NCBI GenBank assembly: GCA_964651785.1
Contig: CAZYWJ010000001.1
Location: forward strand, 122,211-186,210
Direction: 5' to 3'
DNA: 64,000 nt
Origin: JAKVAV01 sp964651785
GTDB taxonomy: Bacteria; Bacteroidota; Bacteroidia; Flavobacteriales_D; Cryomorphaceae
Position numbers and translations under genes: made by a program. The notes below the pieces were generated by a model. That model was given only the letters and a program-made list of their open reading frames with translations. It searched no databases and had not been told where the DNA came from. This document shows positions 41,893 to 50,269 of the stretch, in pieces. Position 1 is the stretch's first letter, and each line of letters opens with the position of its first letter.

Positions 41893-42423
41893 TCAGAGCG
41901 TTTGCTTTATAGCTTTAATTCTGTTTTCGATAAAGGCTTTTTCGTCTTTGGTCAAGTCTGTTTCCAACGGATGATTTTCTGAATTCTCTTCGTCAAATCC
42001 TATCCCCAATACATTGATATATGCATATTCAAGTGCAGGCATGGTAAAGATCACATCACCTTTAATGAAATTTAAAGCACGATCTCCTTTGCTCAGATTC
42101 AAAAGTTCGGTTTTTAAATCAGCGTACTCCATTTTAGCCAATCCTTCAAATGCCGTGGCGGCCACTTCACCCTCGGGATGATCGATCAACGCCAGTAGTT
42201 CTTCTTGTCCGGCCAGACTGAAAATGGCTTCTCGATTGGCATAAGCCGGAGAAAGTTCAGGAGAGCGTCCGATCTTTTCCGTGCCGATGTAATCCGTTTT
42301 GATCAGATTCTCAACCAATATTTTCAATTCCGGACTGATGTCATCATAATCAAATTTGGAAATGTCTTGGTTCGATTTGCAGCCAAGCATTACTATTATG
42401 AAGATCAAGTACCCGTATTTCAT
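41893..42423 (-). CDS. HEAT-like repeat lipoprotein
   Basis: 176 residues from the ATG at 42423; the signal MKYGYLIFIIVMLGC ends in the lipobox Cys, then KSNQD. The mature part has helical repeats (YANREAIFSLAGQEELLALIDHPEGEVAATAFEGLAKMEYADLKTELL) like HEAT-type PBS repeats, then a segment with LEYAYINVLG. Function unknown. It is followed by the metalloprotease gene in the same direction, but that gene has its own promoter. Confidence 0.65.
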   Translation of the reverse strand: MKYGYLIFIIVMLGCKSNQDISKFDYDDISPELKILVENLIKTDYIGTEKIGRSPELSPAYANREAIFSLAGQEELLALIDHPEGEVAATAFEGLAKMEYADLKTELLNLSKGDRALNFIKGDVIFTMPALEYAYINVLGIGFDEENSENHPLETDLTKDEKAFIENRIKAIKQTL

Positions 42424-42552
42424 AAATGTGGTATTTACCACAAAGGTGAAAAAAATGAGATGAACTGAATTTGAGAAGCAATACTTAGTAGCCTATCGAC
42501 GAGACCCTCCTAAATAGAGAAAAATAGAAGTGGCTGTAATATATTCGCGGCC

Positions 42553-44718
42553 GTGCTCAAAATAGCTCTATTCCGTTTTACTTTATTTCTCGGCATATAC
42601 AGCCATCTGCAGGCTCAAAGCTTGGAGTCCGATGAAGTTTTGGCCACTCCTATTGAAATCGGTATAATACTCGATGGAAATTTGGATGAAGAAGTTTGGA
42701 AGAGTGCACCCAAAATCGAACAATTCACGCAGCGAGAATTAATCTTAGGGGCACCCGTCAGCGAAACAACCAAAGTGGCAATTCTCTATGATGATGAGAA
42801 CCTCTATGTAGGAGTGTGGGCTTATGATTCAGAACCGGATAAGATAGTAGCTAAAGAGCTGCGCCGAGACTTTGAGTATGGTTTGGATGACAATTTCATC
42901 GTGATCATCGATACGTATTTGGACAGGCGCAACGGTTTTATGTTTGTAACCAATCCCAATGCGGCCAGGGCCGATCTTCAGGTCTTCAATAACGGCGGAT
43001 CTACAAATACGTTCTGGAACGGAGTATGGGACGTTCAAACCACCCGGACAAATGAAGGATGGTTTGCCGAATTTAAAATTCCCTTTTACGCACTGAAATA
43101 CCGACCTGAAGAAGGAGAGCAAGTTTGGGGAATAAATTTCGAAAGAAATATCAGGCGAAAGCGAGAACAAGCTCGCTGGCAAGGGTGGGGGCGAAATTTT
43201 GACATCACTGATGTAAACCAAGCGGGTCAATTGCGTGGATTGAGAAGCTTGCGAAATGAGCGTTTCATTGAAATAAAACCCTATGGACTCGGTGGTGCCG
43301 AATCAATAGACGGCGAAGAAAGTGGCGTACTGAATGGCGGTGGTGATATCAATACATTGTTGTCGCCATCTTACCGATTGAATTTAACATTCAACACTGA
43401 TTTTGCACAAGTTGAAGCCGACAGACAGCAGATAAACCTCACCCGATTTCCCCTATTTTTCCCTGAATTACGCGAGTTTTTCTTAGAAGGCGACGATTTT
43501 TTTGATTTTGGATTCGGCGGAAATCGGATTGTGCCGTTTTACACCAGACGTATCGGACTCAATGAAAATTTTGAAACCGTGCCCATTATTGCCGGCGGAC
43601 GATTACTCGGAAAAGAACGGAACAGCACTTTAGGACTGATGAGTATTCAGACGGCCGCAGATGAAACAGCACCTTCAACCAATTTTACCACGGCCAGTTG
43701 GCGGCAAGACGTAGGAGCACAGAGCGTGATAGGAGCTATGACGGTCAATAAGTTCAGTGAAGGGCGATGGCATACAACCACGGGAATCAACGGAAGATTC
43801 AGCACACCCCGATTTTTAGGAAGCAGGAATCTCGATCTCGGCGGGGCAATGATTCAGACGTATAACACGGACGAAGGATATGATAACATGGCTTGGGCCT
43901 ATCGATTCTTTGCTCAATACCCCAATGATCGGCTGAATATTTTCACAAGTATTCAACGAAGCCCTTCGCCATTTGATCCTGAGGTGGGTTTGGAACGAAG
44001 GTCCGGTTTCAGGGAATATTTTGCTACGGTAAGAATCAGGCCACGTCCCAAAACATCCTTAAAGTGGATCAGGCAATTTGATTTTTCGCCGGGAACAATC
44101 ACATACACACTTTATGACAATACGAGTGAATTGCAGTCTTTTGAGTATGAACTGGGCTTATTGGCTTTTGATACGCGGAAGGGTGAGGTCTTCTCCTTTA
44201 GCTATCTGCGAAGAGCTGAAGGACTCGACGAGGAATTTCGAATTTTTGAAGGAGTGGAATTGCCCGTGGATACTTATTGGTGGAATGCTTGGAGAGCTAC
44301 TATCGGTACGTTTCCCGGAAGGACTTTGAGCTTTAGTTCAATTTTCGATTTTGGTGAGTTTTATACAGGCACGGGTTTTCAGAATGAAACGGTACTTCTG
44401 TGGCGTGCCTCCAAAAACTTTACGCTTAACCTTCGCTACGAAAAGAATATCATCGATTTACCCAATGGGAATTTCGAAACGGATTTAGTTGGTGCGCGTG
44501 TTGAATATGCTTTTACACCGAATGTTTTCGGCTCATTTCTAAATCAGTGGAATACTGCCAATGATGAATTGAATATCAATTTTCGTCTTCAAGTAATTCC
44601 TAAAATCGGAACGGATTTTTTCTTGATTGTAAACCAAATCTACGATACTGAAAACGAAAAGTTTGATCCTACTCGAGGAACTATTCTGGCCAAATTGATC
44701 TGGCGTTTTGTATTGTAG
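42553..44718 (+). CDS. CBM9-like/DUF5916 outer membrane protein
   Basis: 721 residues, GTG start at 42553 with signal MLKIALFRFTLFLGIYSHLQAQ. The N-terminal carbohydrate-binding module family 9-like domain (about 30-220) has ILDGNLDEEVWKSAP, VAILYDDENLYVGVWAYDSEPDKI, DDNFIVIIDTYLDRRNGFMFVTNPN and GWFAEFKIPFYALKY. The DUF5916 part (about 235-721) shows repeated amphipathic strands ending in LAKLIWRFVL, consistent with an outer membrane beta-barrel. Role unknown, perhaps surface binding of sugars or peptides. A near-consensus box TATATTCG (42540-42547) ends 5 nt before the GTG. Confidence 0.85.
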   Translation: MLKIALFRFTLFLGIYSHLQAQSLESDEVLATPIEIGIILDGNLDEEVWKSAPKIEQFTQRELILGAPVSETTKVAILYDDENLYVGVWAYDSEPDKIVAKELRRDFEYGLDDNFIVIIDTYLDRRNGFMFVTNPNAARADLQVFNNGGSTNTFWNGVWDVQTTRTNEGWFAEFKIPFYALKYRPEEGEQVWGINFERNIRRKREQARWQGWGRNFDITDVNQAGQLRGLRSLRNERFIEIKPYGLGGAESIDGEESGVLNGGGDINTLLSPSYRLNLTFNTDFAQVEADRQQINLTRFPLFFPELREFFLEGDDFFDFGFGGNRIVPFYTRRIGLNENFETVPIIAGGRLLGKERNSTLGLMSIQTAADETAPSTNFTTASWRQDVGAQSVIGAMTVNKFSEGRWHTTTGINGRFSTPRFLGSRNLDLGGAMIQTYNTDEGYDNMAWAYRFFAQYPNDRLNIFTSIQRSPSPFDPEVGLERRSGFREYFATVRIRPRPKTSLKWIRQFDFSPGTITYTLYDNTSELQSFEYELGLLAFDTRKGEVFSFSYLRRAEGLDEEFRIFEGVELPVDTYWWNAWRATIGTFPGRTLSFSSIFDFGEFYTGTGFQNETVLLWRASKNFTLNLRYEKNIIDLPNGNFETDLVGARVEYAFTPNVFGSFLNQWNTANDELNINFRLQVIPKIGTDFFLIVNQIYDTENEKFDPTRGTILAKLIWRFVL

Positions 44719-44772
44719 GTTGTTCGTTGCACTTTAAATGGTAGGTTTGGAGAATAAGCTTGATCTTTCGGT

Positions 44773-45705
44773 ATGCGCCACTTTCTGTTTTCCGTGTTCG
44801 TTATCTTATCTCTCGGTTCCTTTTCTCAAAGCCGGGAAGAAGTCAGCGTGAAGGTTGATATGGCTATACTTCGGGGAACATTAGTTTATCCTGAGGAAAA
44901 TCCGACTAAATCGGTGGCCCTATTTTTTTCCGGGTCGGGACCGACCGACCGAGATGGAAATACCGGACCACAATACACAAATAATTCACTTAAAATGTTG
45001 GCTGAAGGTTTGGCCCGTCATGGTATAGCCAGCTTGCGTTATGACAAAAGGGGAATTGGAGAAAGTGAATTTGAGGGAAATGAATCAGAAGTTATTTTCG
45101 ATGATTTTATAGGTGACGGCAAAGCGTGGTTGAGTTATTTAAAATCAGAAAAATCATTTGAAAGAATCTTTGTTATTGGCCATAGTCAAGGTTCATTGGT
45201 TGGAGCAATAGTATCGGCAGACCGTGCAGTGGATAAATTCGTTTCGCTCGCGGGCGTCAGCTCATCAGCTGATGAAGTAATTCTGTCACAACTTCAGGCA
45301 CAGTCGCCTTTTGCGGCAATGCTTGTAGCGCCAAAATTGGATTCGCTTAAATTAGGGTTGCCGGTCTCTGTGCCTCCTCCACCACTGGATGTCATGTTTC
45401 GAAAAAGCGCCCAACCGTTTATGATTTCGTGGTTCGCTTATGACCCGAAAGAAGAATTTGCAAAAGTCAACGCACCGATTTTAATTGTGAATGGCACTAC
45501 GGATATTCAGGTTTCAGTTCAAGAGGCTGAGGCTCTTCACGAGGCTGTTCCAAGTTCTCAACCGTACATCGTAGAGGGAATGAACCACGTTTTGAAAGAT
45601 GCGCCGAACGATCGGATGGCAAACATCAAAGTTTATTCCGATTCCACCAAAGAGCTCAGTGAGGGATTGGTTGAACGTATTGCAGAATTTCTACTTTCCG
45701 AATAG
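44773..45705 (+). CDS. Secreted alpha/beta hydrolase
   Basis: 310 residues with a signal peptide ending SLGSFSQ. Hallmarks: oxyanion-side FFSGSGPTDRDGNTG, the nucleophile elbow GHSQGS, the acid in NGTTDIQVSVQEA and the catalytic His in GMNHVLKDAP. It resembles bacterial serine hydrolases of the BAAT/acyl-CoA thioester or esterase type with a short lid. Substrate unknown; location periplasmic or secreted. Its end overlaps the convergent zinc-ribbon gene by 15 bp. Confidence 0.84.
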   Translation: MRHFLFSVFVILSLGSFSQSREEVSVKVDMAILRGTLVYPEENPTKSVALFFSGSGPTDRDGNTGPQYTNNSLKMLAEGLARHGIASLRYDKRGIGESEFEGNESEVIFDDFIGDGKAWLSYLKSEKSFERIFVIGHSQGSLVGAIVSADRAVDKFVSLAGVSSSADEVILSQLQAQSPFAAMLVAPKLDSLKLGLPVSVPPPPLDVMFRKSAQPFMISWFAYDPKEEFAKVNAPILIVNGTTDIQVSVQEAEALHEAVPSSQPYIVEGMNHVLKDAPNDRMANIKVYSDSTKELSEGLVERIAEFLLSE

Positions 45706-46029
45706 AAAACTGAGAAATTTGGAAGGTGATCTGCGATGAGGTTTTTCTATGTAATCACAGATAAGGCAATGCTTCTCAGTTTTCGCTTCTCCCACCTCAT
45801 GGGTATAGACTTTAAGGCTGCCACATCTCTTGCAGGCTTCTGAGAGATGAGCTGAATCAAATTTTTTCGCATCCACGATTTGCTTGATCCTTTGCTTTGT
45901 TAAGCCTTTCTTTTTCAGGGCTGTTTTAAGCTCCGTCCTCCTTTCAATTGAATAATGAGAGAGTTTGAACCTAGCATAAAAGGCCATTTCCGTTTCATTC
46001 ATTCCACTAAAAACATCCTTACTTGTCAT
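45691..46029 (-). CDS. Hypothetical zinc-ribbon protein
   Basis: 112 residues. N-terminal helical part rich in Lys/Arg (YARFKLSHYSIERRTELKTALKKKGLTKQRIKQIVDA) followed by a likely zinc ribbon with CKRCGSL and HCLICDY, then a basic tail ending KFLSFLFGK. It may bind nucleic acid. No family recognised. It overlaps the hydrolase gene by 15 bp at its 3' end. Confidence 0.6.
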   Translation of the reverse strand: MTSKDVFSGMNETEMAFYARFKLSHYSIERRTELKTALKKKGLTKQRIKQIVDAKKFDSAHLSEACKRCGSLKVYTHEVGEAKTEKHCLICDYIEKPHRRSPSKFLSFLFGK

Positions 46030-46262
46030 CTCAGTTAAAATTCAGGCTTTCGCGTGCCAACGTAAGAAGGATATTCGTAGAAACAAAAAAAGTCCGGGGG
46101 GGAAAAACCCTGTTTTTTTTGAGAAAATTCGTCGAAAGCTCCTTCATCTTCAGGCGGCTTAGTTCTGAATTGAATAAAGAAGCTTTTCCCATTCAACTAT
46201 AAAACATAAAAAAAGCCCGTTCCTATTGAGGAACGGGCCGGTACTAAAAGGAAATTTATGAC
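46030..46262. other. Intergenic region holding homopolymer tract and csp terminator
   Basis: Contains a homopolymer-rich stretch near 46083-46120 (A7, G7, A5, CCC, T8), which could form a weak GGG/CCC hairpin with a T-run on the plus strand, and the csp terminator at 46215-46238. No gene seen. Confidence 0.5.
46215..46238 (-). terminator. Intrinsic terminator of the cold-shock gene
   Basis: Perfect 10-bp stem GCCCGTTCCT / AGGAACGGGC with a 4-nt loop, followed on the minus strand by a T-run (seven A on the plus strand). It lies 25 bp past the stop codon of csp. Confidence 0.88.
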
Positions 46263-46454
46263 TTAAACAACTTTTACGTTGACTGCATTCAAACCTTTTT
46301 TGCCCTCTTTGAGGTCAAATTCCACTTCGTCACCTTCACGGACCTCATCGATCAAACCTGATACGTGCACGAAGTGCTCTTTTTTACTGTCGTCTTCAAT
46401 GATGAATCCAAATCCTTTGGTTTCATTGAAGAACTTTACTGTTCCTTTATTCAT
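46263..46454 (-). CDS. Cold-shock domain protein
   Basis: 63 residues, slightly short for the family. MNKGTVKFFNETKGFGFIIEDD contains RNP1 (KGFGFI) and is followed by EHFVHVSGL with RNP2, then EGDEVEFDLKEGKKGLNAVNV. Binds single-stranded nucleic acid, acting as RNA chaperone. Own promoter (-7 box TACCTTTG, 46476-46483) and terminator, so a monocistronic transcript. Confidence 0.93.
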   Translation of the reverse strand: MNKGTVKFFNETKGFGFIIEDDSKKEHFVHVSGLIDEVREGDEVEFDLKEGKKGLNAVNVKVV

Positions 46455-46475
46455 GATAATTATTAATTAATGGCT

Positions 46476-46483
46476 CAAAGGTA
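46476..46483 (-). promoter_or_regulatory. -7 promoter box TACCTTTG of the cold-shock gene
   Basis: Exact TAnnTTTG on the minus strand, 21 nt before the ATG at 46454, so the 5' UTR is only about 15 nt, unlike the long leader of E. coli cspA. Confidence 0.65.
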
Positions 46484-46811
46484 GCACAAAATTGATGTGA
46501 AACTATCTTTTCATGAAATTATTTTTTTCTGATAACCAGTGGACTAGAGGTGTTTTTGAAAGGTTAACACATGGATTGGTGCACGGACGGAGTTCCATTC
46601 GGTGAATTTCGTAAGGTACAAGATGTAATCCGTTGTACAATGGAGAGTTCAGATTTGTTAAATTTTCTGAGTATCAGAGGCAATAAGAACGCTCTGTCTA
46701 TTGATCTGATCAAGCTCCGAAGCTGCCGGGGCGAATAAACGGGTTATCATTTGAATGGAAAAAAGAATTTCCGATGCTCACACCCAAAGCATTCCGTAAA
46801 TTTCTTTCGAC
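46484..46811. other. Intergenic region without recognised gene
   Basis: About 330 bp upstream of csp and downstream of the mini T9SS gene. No ORF with start, no tRNA and no strong hairpin seen. Probably untranslated 3' and regulatory sequence. Confidence 0.5.
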
Positions 46812-47192
46812 CTATTTGATCATTACCTTTTGATTGACTTTTAGCCTTTTATTTTGATCACGAGCAATCACTAAATAGATTCCTTTTTCAAGATGGGTTA
46901 CGTCAATTTTCATCTGAGTGTCTTCCGCCGTTGTGTTCAAGACCATTCGACCCGATCCGTCGAAAATGCTAATATCATCACCTATATCAATGGAAGTCAA
47001 TTGAAATACACCTTCCGTAGGATTAGGGTGAATCAAATCTTCACGAACGGATTTGGTCGAATAAGTTTGCTCTGTACCTTCAGCTTGACGCCTCAGGCTA
47101 TCGGGTACGGATTGTTTTACAGAACCTGATTGAGCCATGGCTATACTGCCTGAAAACAAAATAAAAGTGAATAAAAAGAGGTGTCGTAACAT
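46812..47192 (-). CDS. Mini T9SS protein: signal peptide plus sorting domain only
   Basis: 126 residues. Signal peptide (LFLFTFILFSGSIAMAQ), ~30 residues of Ser/Gln-rich linker (SGSVKQSVPDSLRRQAEG...), then a T9SS C-terminal domain from about residue 53 (IHPNPTEGVFQLTS, ISIFDGSGRMVLN, LEKGIYLVIAR, VNQKVMIK). There is no cargo domain, so either a peptide is delivered or the gene is a residual sorting tail. The start is supported by a -7 box at 47222-47229, 29 nt upstream. Confidence 0.75.
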   Translation of the reverse strand: MLRHLFLFTFILFSGSIAMAQSGSVKQSVPDSLRRQAEGTEQTYSTKSVREDLIHPNPTEGVFQLTSIDIGDDISIFDGSGRMVLNTTAEDTQMKIDVTHLEKGIYLVIARDQNKRLKVNQKVMIK

Positions 47193-47221
47193 TTGATTTT
47201 GGTTCGTTTAGTTTGCCGGTT

Positions 47222-47229
47222 CAAAGATA
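47222..47229 (-). promoter_or_regulatory. -7 promoter box TATCTTTG of the mini T9SS gene
   Basis: Exact TAnnTTTG match on the minus strand, 29 nt upstream of the ATG at 47192. No good -33 TTG at 19 nt. Confidence 0.55.
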
Positions 47230-47573
47230 AGAATGAACGTATTGCGATATAATCCTTAACTGAGAAAAAACGTAAACTTCACATCGTTTATAACTTCAGC
47301 GAAATAACAAGGAGATTCCATTGTGGAAGGCAGATTAATACGGAGGTAAGCTATCATTGTAAAAATGGCAGAAACCATATCAAAAGTGCGCAATTCAAAT
47401 TTTTACTTTTTTTACGCGAAGCAAATTGCGGACTGCCTTGAGAAGAGTTTAAAGAATTCGCGTGCTTCTGAATCGAGCGTAACGCTCAACAAATTTCAAC
47501 CAATTTCCCCCGATAGACTTTTTCATATCCTCTTTCGCTCTGCAGGTCAGATCAGAAAATGGTAATACAAAAA
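47230..47573. other. Intergenic region without convincing gene
   Basis: About 340 bp. A 66-codon frame at 47365-47565 on the plus strand has no suitable ribosome-binding context and no recognisable domain, so I do not call it. The right end carries the DUF2383 terminator. Confidence 0.45.
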
Positions 47574-47598
47574 ATCCGTGGCATAATTGGCCACGGAT
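47574..47598 (-). terminator. Intrinsic terminator of the DUF2383 gene
   Basis: 9-bp stem ATCCGTGGC / GCCACGGAT with a 7-nt loop and a T-run on the minus strand, located 28 bp past the DUF2383 stop codon. Confidence 0.82.
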
Positions 47599-47626
47599 CT
47601 TTATCAGCATTCAGCTGATAGGGGCA

Positions 47627-48079
47627 TCAGCTTTTTTCAATACCTTCTTTCATTGCGTCAAGTTCCTCAATCGCTTTCTGAGCATCGTTCAACTGTTGTG
47701 ATAATTTTGCTCTAAGGTTCTCGGGCAGGTTATCTTCTTTCATCATTTCACGATATTCTTCTACGAATTTTTTCTCACCTCTTATACATTCCTCGTATAT
47801 GGCTTTATCGCCTGAGGTTAAAGCATCCTTGAAGTCAATCCACATGCGGTGAGCATCTCCTGCAGCACTGGTACCTTTATCAACTTCGCCGCCCAGTGTG
47901 CGTATAAAGTCTTTCAATTCGTGGCCGAAATCGTATCGATTCTGCGCGCGAGCTTCCATATAGTCCTTCAGACCACTGTATTTAACTTTTTCCGCTGCTT
48001 TTAGATATCCCTTTTCGGCATCGTAGTTTCTGGTAAGTAAATCGTTTAAATCGTGTACTATATCTTTTGTCTCTTGCAT
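47627..48079 (-). CDS. DUF2383/PA2169-family four-helix protein
   Basis: 150 residues, all-helical. Ferritin-like pattern: LNDLLTRNYDAEKGYLKAAEKV, YMEARAQNRYDFGHELKDFI, GDKAIYEECIRGEKKFVEEYREMM, LRAKLSQQLNDAQKAIEEL. Such proteins resemble ferritin-fold stress proteins. Function unproven. Ends at its own terminator. Confidence 0.85.
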   Translation of the reverse strand: MQETKDIVHDLNDLLTRNYDAEKGYLKAAEKVKYSGLKDYMEARAQNRYDFGHELKDFIRTLGGEVDKGTSAAGDAHRMWIDFKDALTSGDKAIYEECIRGEKKFVEEYREMMKEDNLPENLRAKLSQQLNDAQKAIEELDAMKEGIEKS

Positions 48080-48590
48080 GTCTGTTATTTATGGGTTTTA
48101 TATAGAATTGACCCTGGTGTCAATTCGATTTCATCCTTGAAGAAGCAATGGTTGTGCCCGGAGCTTTCCGACTCATTCAAAACCGGCTGTTATTAGATCA
48201 TTCCTATTGATGACCAGATCGTTAAGATGATTGCTTGAAATACCATTAATATGGAGCTACAAATATTTCGGAGTATTACAGAGGTGAATTCATTGCACAA
48301 TTTGTTGCATCTTTTCGCGCCACGAGGGGAGGCTATTTAAGAAGCCGTGCTGCGAAAACCTTGATTTTTATTTCGAAGATTAGCTTTTAAGTTCTCAAAG
48401 CTCTGAGTTGAGCCTCACCGACTGCTACTTGATCTGGTTTTTTAGTTTCAATATGGTTGATCCGCTCCACATTTCAGCACTTTAAAAGAGTAGGGAAGAT
48501 GTAGGTAGGAACTCCGAACATCGAAATAGAATACCTCCTTAATCGAGGAGCCTCGTCAGCATTCCTTATTTTTAGGAAAATTTTTCTACC
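48080..48590. other. Long intergenic region without recognised gene
   Basis: About 510 bp between divergent genes (DUF2383 on minus, DUF1572 on plus). I see no ORF of gene quality, no tRNA, no strong terminator and no exact TAnnTTTG box. It holds the 5' regulatory regions of both genes and otherwise unexplained sequence. Confidence 0.5.
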
Positions 48591-49112
48591 ATGAACTCTT
48601 ATTTAACTTCAGTCTTCAAAGAGTTTCAGCGATATGAAACGCTTGGACGGAAAACAATGGCTCAGTTAGATGAGGATCAATTGTTTTTTCAATTTTCTCC
48701 TGAGGTTAATTCCATTGCCATATTGGTCAAACACTTGCATGGAAATATGCTTTCACGTTGGACGGAATTTCTAACTACGGATGGTGAGAAAGAGTGGCGA
48801 AATCGAGATGGTGAATTTGAGAATAGTTTGAAGACGAGGAAGGATTTATACCTTTTGTGGACGGAAGGCTGGAATTTAGTCTTTGATGCGGTCGAATCTC
48901 TCTCAGATTCGGATTTAGAAAAAACGGTGAAAATAAGGGGGCGGAAACACACGGTAATTGAAGCCATAAACCGTCAGGTAGCACATTATGCCTATCACAT
49001 AGGCCAAATAGTGTATATGGCTAAAATTTTATCGGGGGCTGATTGGAAGACCTTGTCAATACCTCGGGGAGGATCTTTGGAATATAATAAAAGACTGAAA
49101 GGTAACGAATAG
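48591..49112 (+). CDS. DUF1572 (DinB-superfamily) protein
   Basis: 173 residues, four-helix bundle of the DinB/YfiT type. Likely metal ligands: His in LVKHLHGNMLSRW, His in QVAHYAYHIGQIVYMAKIL. DUF1572 proteins relate to bacillithiol/mycothiol-dependent transferases, but the Bacteroidota members have no known substrate. Preceded by an unusually long intergenic region. Confidence 0.85.
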   Translation: MNSYLTSVFKEFQRYETLGRKTMAQLDEDQLFFQFSPEVNSIAILVKHLHGNMLSRWTEFLTTDGEKEWRNRDGEFENSLKTRKDLYLLWTEGWNLVFDAVESLSDSDLEKTVKIRGRKHTVIEAINRQVAHYAYHIGQIVYMAKILSGADWKTLSIPRGGSLEYNKRLKGNE

Positions 49113-49136
49113 AACCGAAATGTTTGCTAAAACAAA

Positions 49137-49158
49137 ACCCTGCTCGGTTAGGCAGGGT
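49137..49158 (-). terminator. Probable weak terminator
   Basis: 7-bp stem ACCCTGC / GCAGGGT with an 8-nt loop. The T-rich side is on the minus strand, so it may end transcripts from the flavin reductase gene about 300 bp away. It also follows DUF1572 by 24 bp on the plus strand. Confidence 0.45.
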
Positions 49159-49458
49159 CTTGCATCTTCATAGTAATAATGGAAATAAATGATTGGTTAA
49201 CTATCCATTCGTGGATCCAAAATTGGACACGAAAGATAGCATTCATCGTCGATAATTACCAATTTGTCGAAAAAAAAATTCAGTTTTTTTGCTCACGCCA
49301 AATTTCCTATGGCATCATAGTTTTCCAAAATGCCAACCTATAAGTCAAGTGTCACGAAGACACATTGATTTTGAACGTAAAATAAACTGATGTCGGTCGG
49401 GCAAAAAAGCCTGCAACGCAAAGTTTGTGACTAATACATTAAGGGTTGAATGAGATAA
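49159..49458. other. Intergenic region without recognised gene
   Basis: About 300 bp between the convergent DUF1572 and flavin reductase genes. A/T-rich with homopolymers, no ORF or RNA gene seen. Confidence 0.45.
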
Positions 49459-49962
49459 TTAAATCGCGGCCACGTTTTCATCGTATTCAACGGGAATATC
49501 TTTGCTTGTTAGCAGATCTTTTTCCGAATCGTTAAGAGCACCGGAAATGACTTTCCCAAAATAAAGGAAATGGTCTCCCACGTGTTTATAGTCAGTCACT
49601 TCGCATGTTATATATCCCGAAGTATCATCCAAAATGACTTGGTTATCGACTTTGGAATACTTAAACCCGTTGATTTGATCTTCATTTATTTCTGATTTGG
49701 ATCCGAAAGCGGAAACCATATCGCTATTGTCCGTTGAAATCAGGTGTAAAGTAAATTTACCGCTGTAGTTAATCGTTTCATTTAAGTCGCTTTTTTGCCC
49801 GACGGCTATTGCGAGCATGGGCGGATCAAATGAAACTTGACTTGCCCAATTTAAGGTTCCCGCAGCGATGTAATCCTCTTGGCGGGTTTCCAATTCTTCC
49901 CCTGATTTCAGAGCTGTCAAAATATAGTGTCCGTATGTCAATTTTTGAAGTACTTTTTTCAT
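49459..49962 (-). CDS. Flavin reductase-family protein (FMN-binding)
   Basis: 167 residues from the ATG at 49962 (MKKVLQKLTYGHYILTALKSG), the usual N-terminus of the family; a longer frame to 50046 is less likely. Motifs: AAGTLNWASQVSFDPPMLAIAVG (FMN binding), NYSGKFTLHLIS, and GYITCEVTDYKHVGDHFLYFGKV. It binds FMN and is expected to reduce flavin with NAD(P)H for a partner monooxygenase, which is not in this window. Confidence 0.86.
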   Translation of the reverse strand: MKKVLQKLTYGHYILTALKSGEELETRQEDYIAAGTLNWASQVSFDPPMLAIAVGQKSDLNETINYSGKFTLHLISTDNSDMVSAFGSKSEINEDQINGFKYSKVDNQVILDDTSGYITCEVTDYKHVGDHFLYFGKVISGALNDSEKDLLTSKDIPVEYDENVAAI

Positions 49963-50269
49963 GGTGTTTGTTTTGTTTATTCTAACGAGTTGAAGAAGGG
50001 CATTGTTGAAAATCTCTTTTTCGTCAGAACTGTAAATCGCGTTCATGTTTGTTTTGTCAAAACATTCATGGAAGGAGTTATTTTCGAAAAAAAATCAGGC
50101 TTAACATGAGAGTAACGTGATGACGTGACGGATAGTCAGATTAAAGTTAGTCTGCCAACTTTATATTCTCATCGCCGGGCGGTTCATGGAGTAAGAGTTA
50201 ATAAAACGTCATCAAATCGGAATTATAATTCGCCGGAGATAAAATACCTTGCGCTTCGATTCCAATCGA
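49963..50269. other. Intergenic region between flavin reductase and membrane protein
   Basis: About 300 bp. Contains a possible alternative N-terminal extension of the flavin reductase (to 50046) and the promoter region of the membrane protein gene (ATACCTTGCG, 50244-50253, partly like TAnnTTTG). No gene seen otherwise. Confidence 0.4.

Noticed and set aside
46083..46120. A7/G7/T8 homopolymer stretch as a terminator
   Set aside because: The only pairing is three G-C pairs, too weak to call; kept only as a note in the intergenic entry.
47365..47565. 66-codon plus-strand frame
   Set aside because: No homology that I recognise, purine-rich motif too far upstream (about 20 nt), no promoter box; probably not a gene.
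48080..48590. Possible tRNA or small RNA in the 510-bp intergenic gap
   Set aside because: I found no cloverleaf, no GTTCGANNC loop and no terminator with an upstream promoter.
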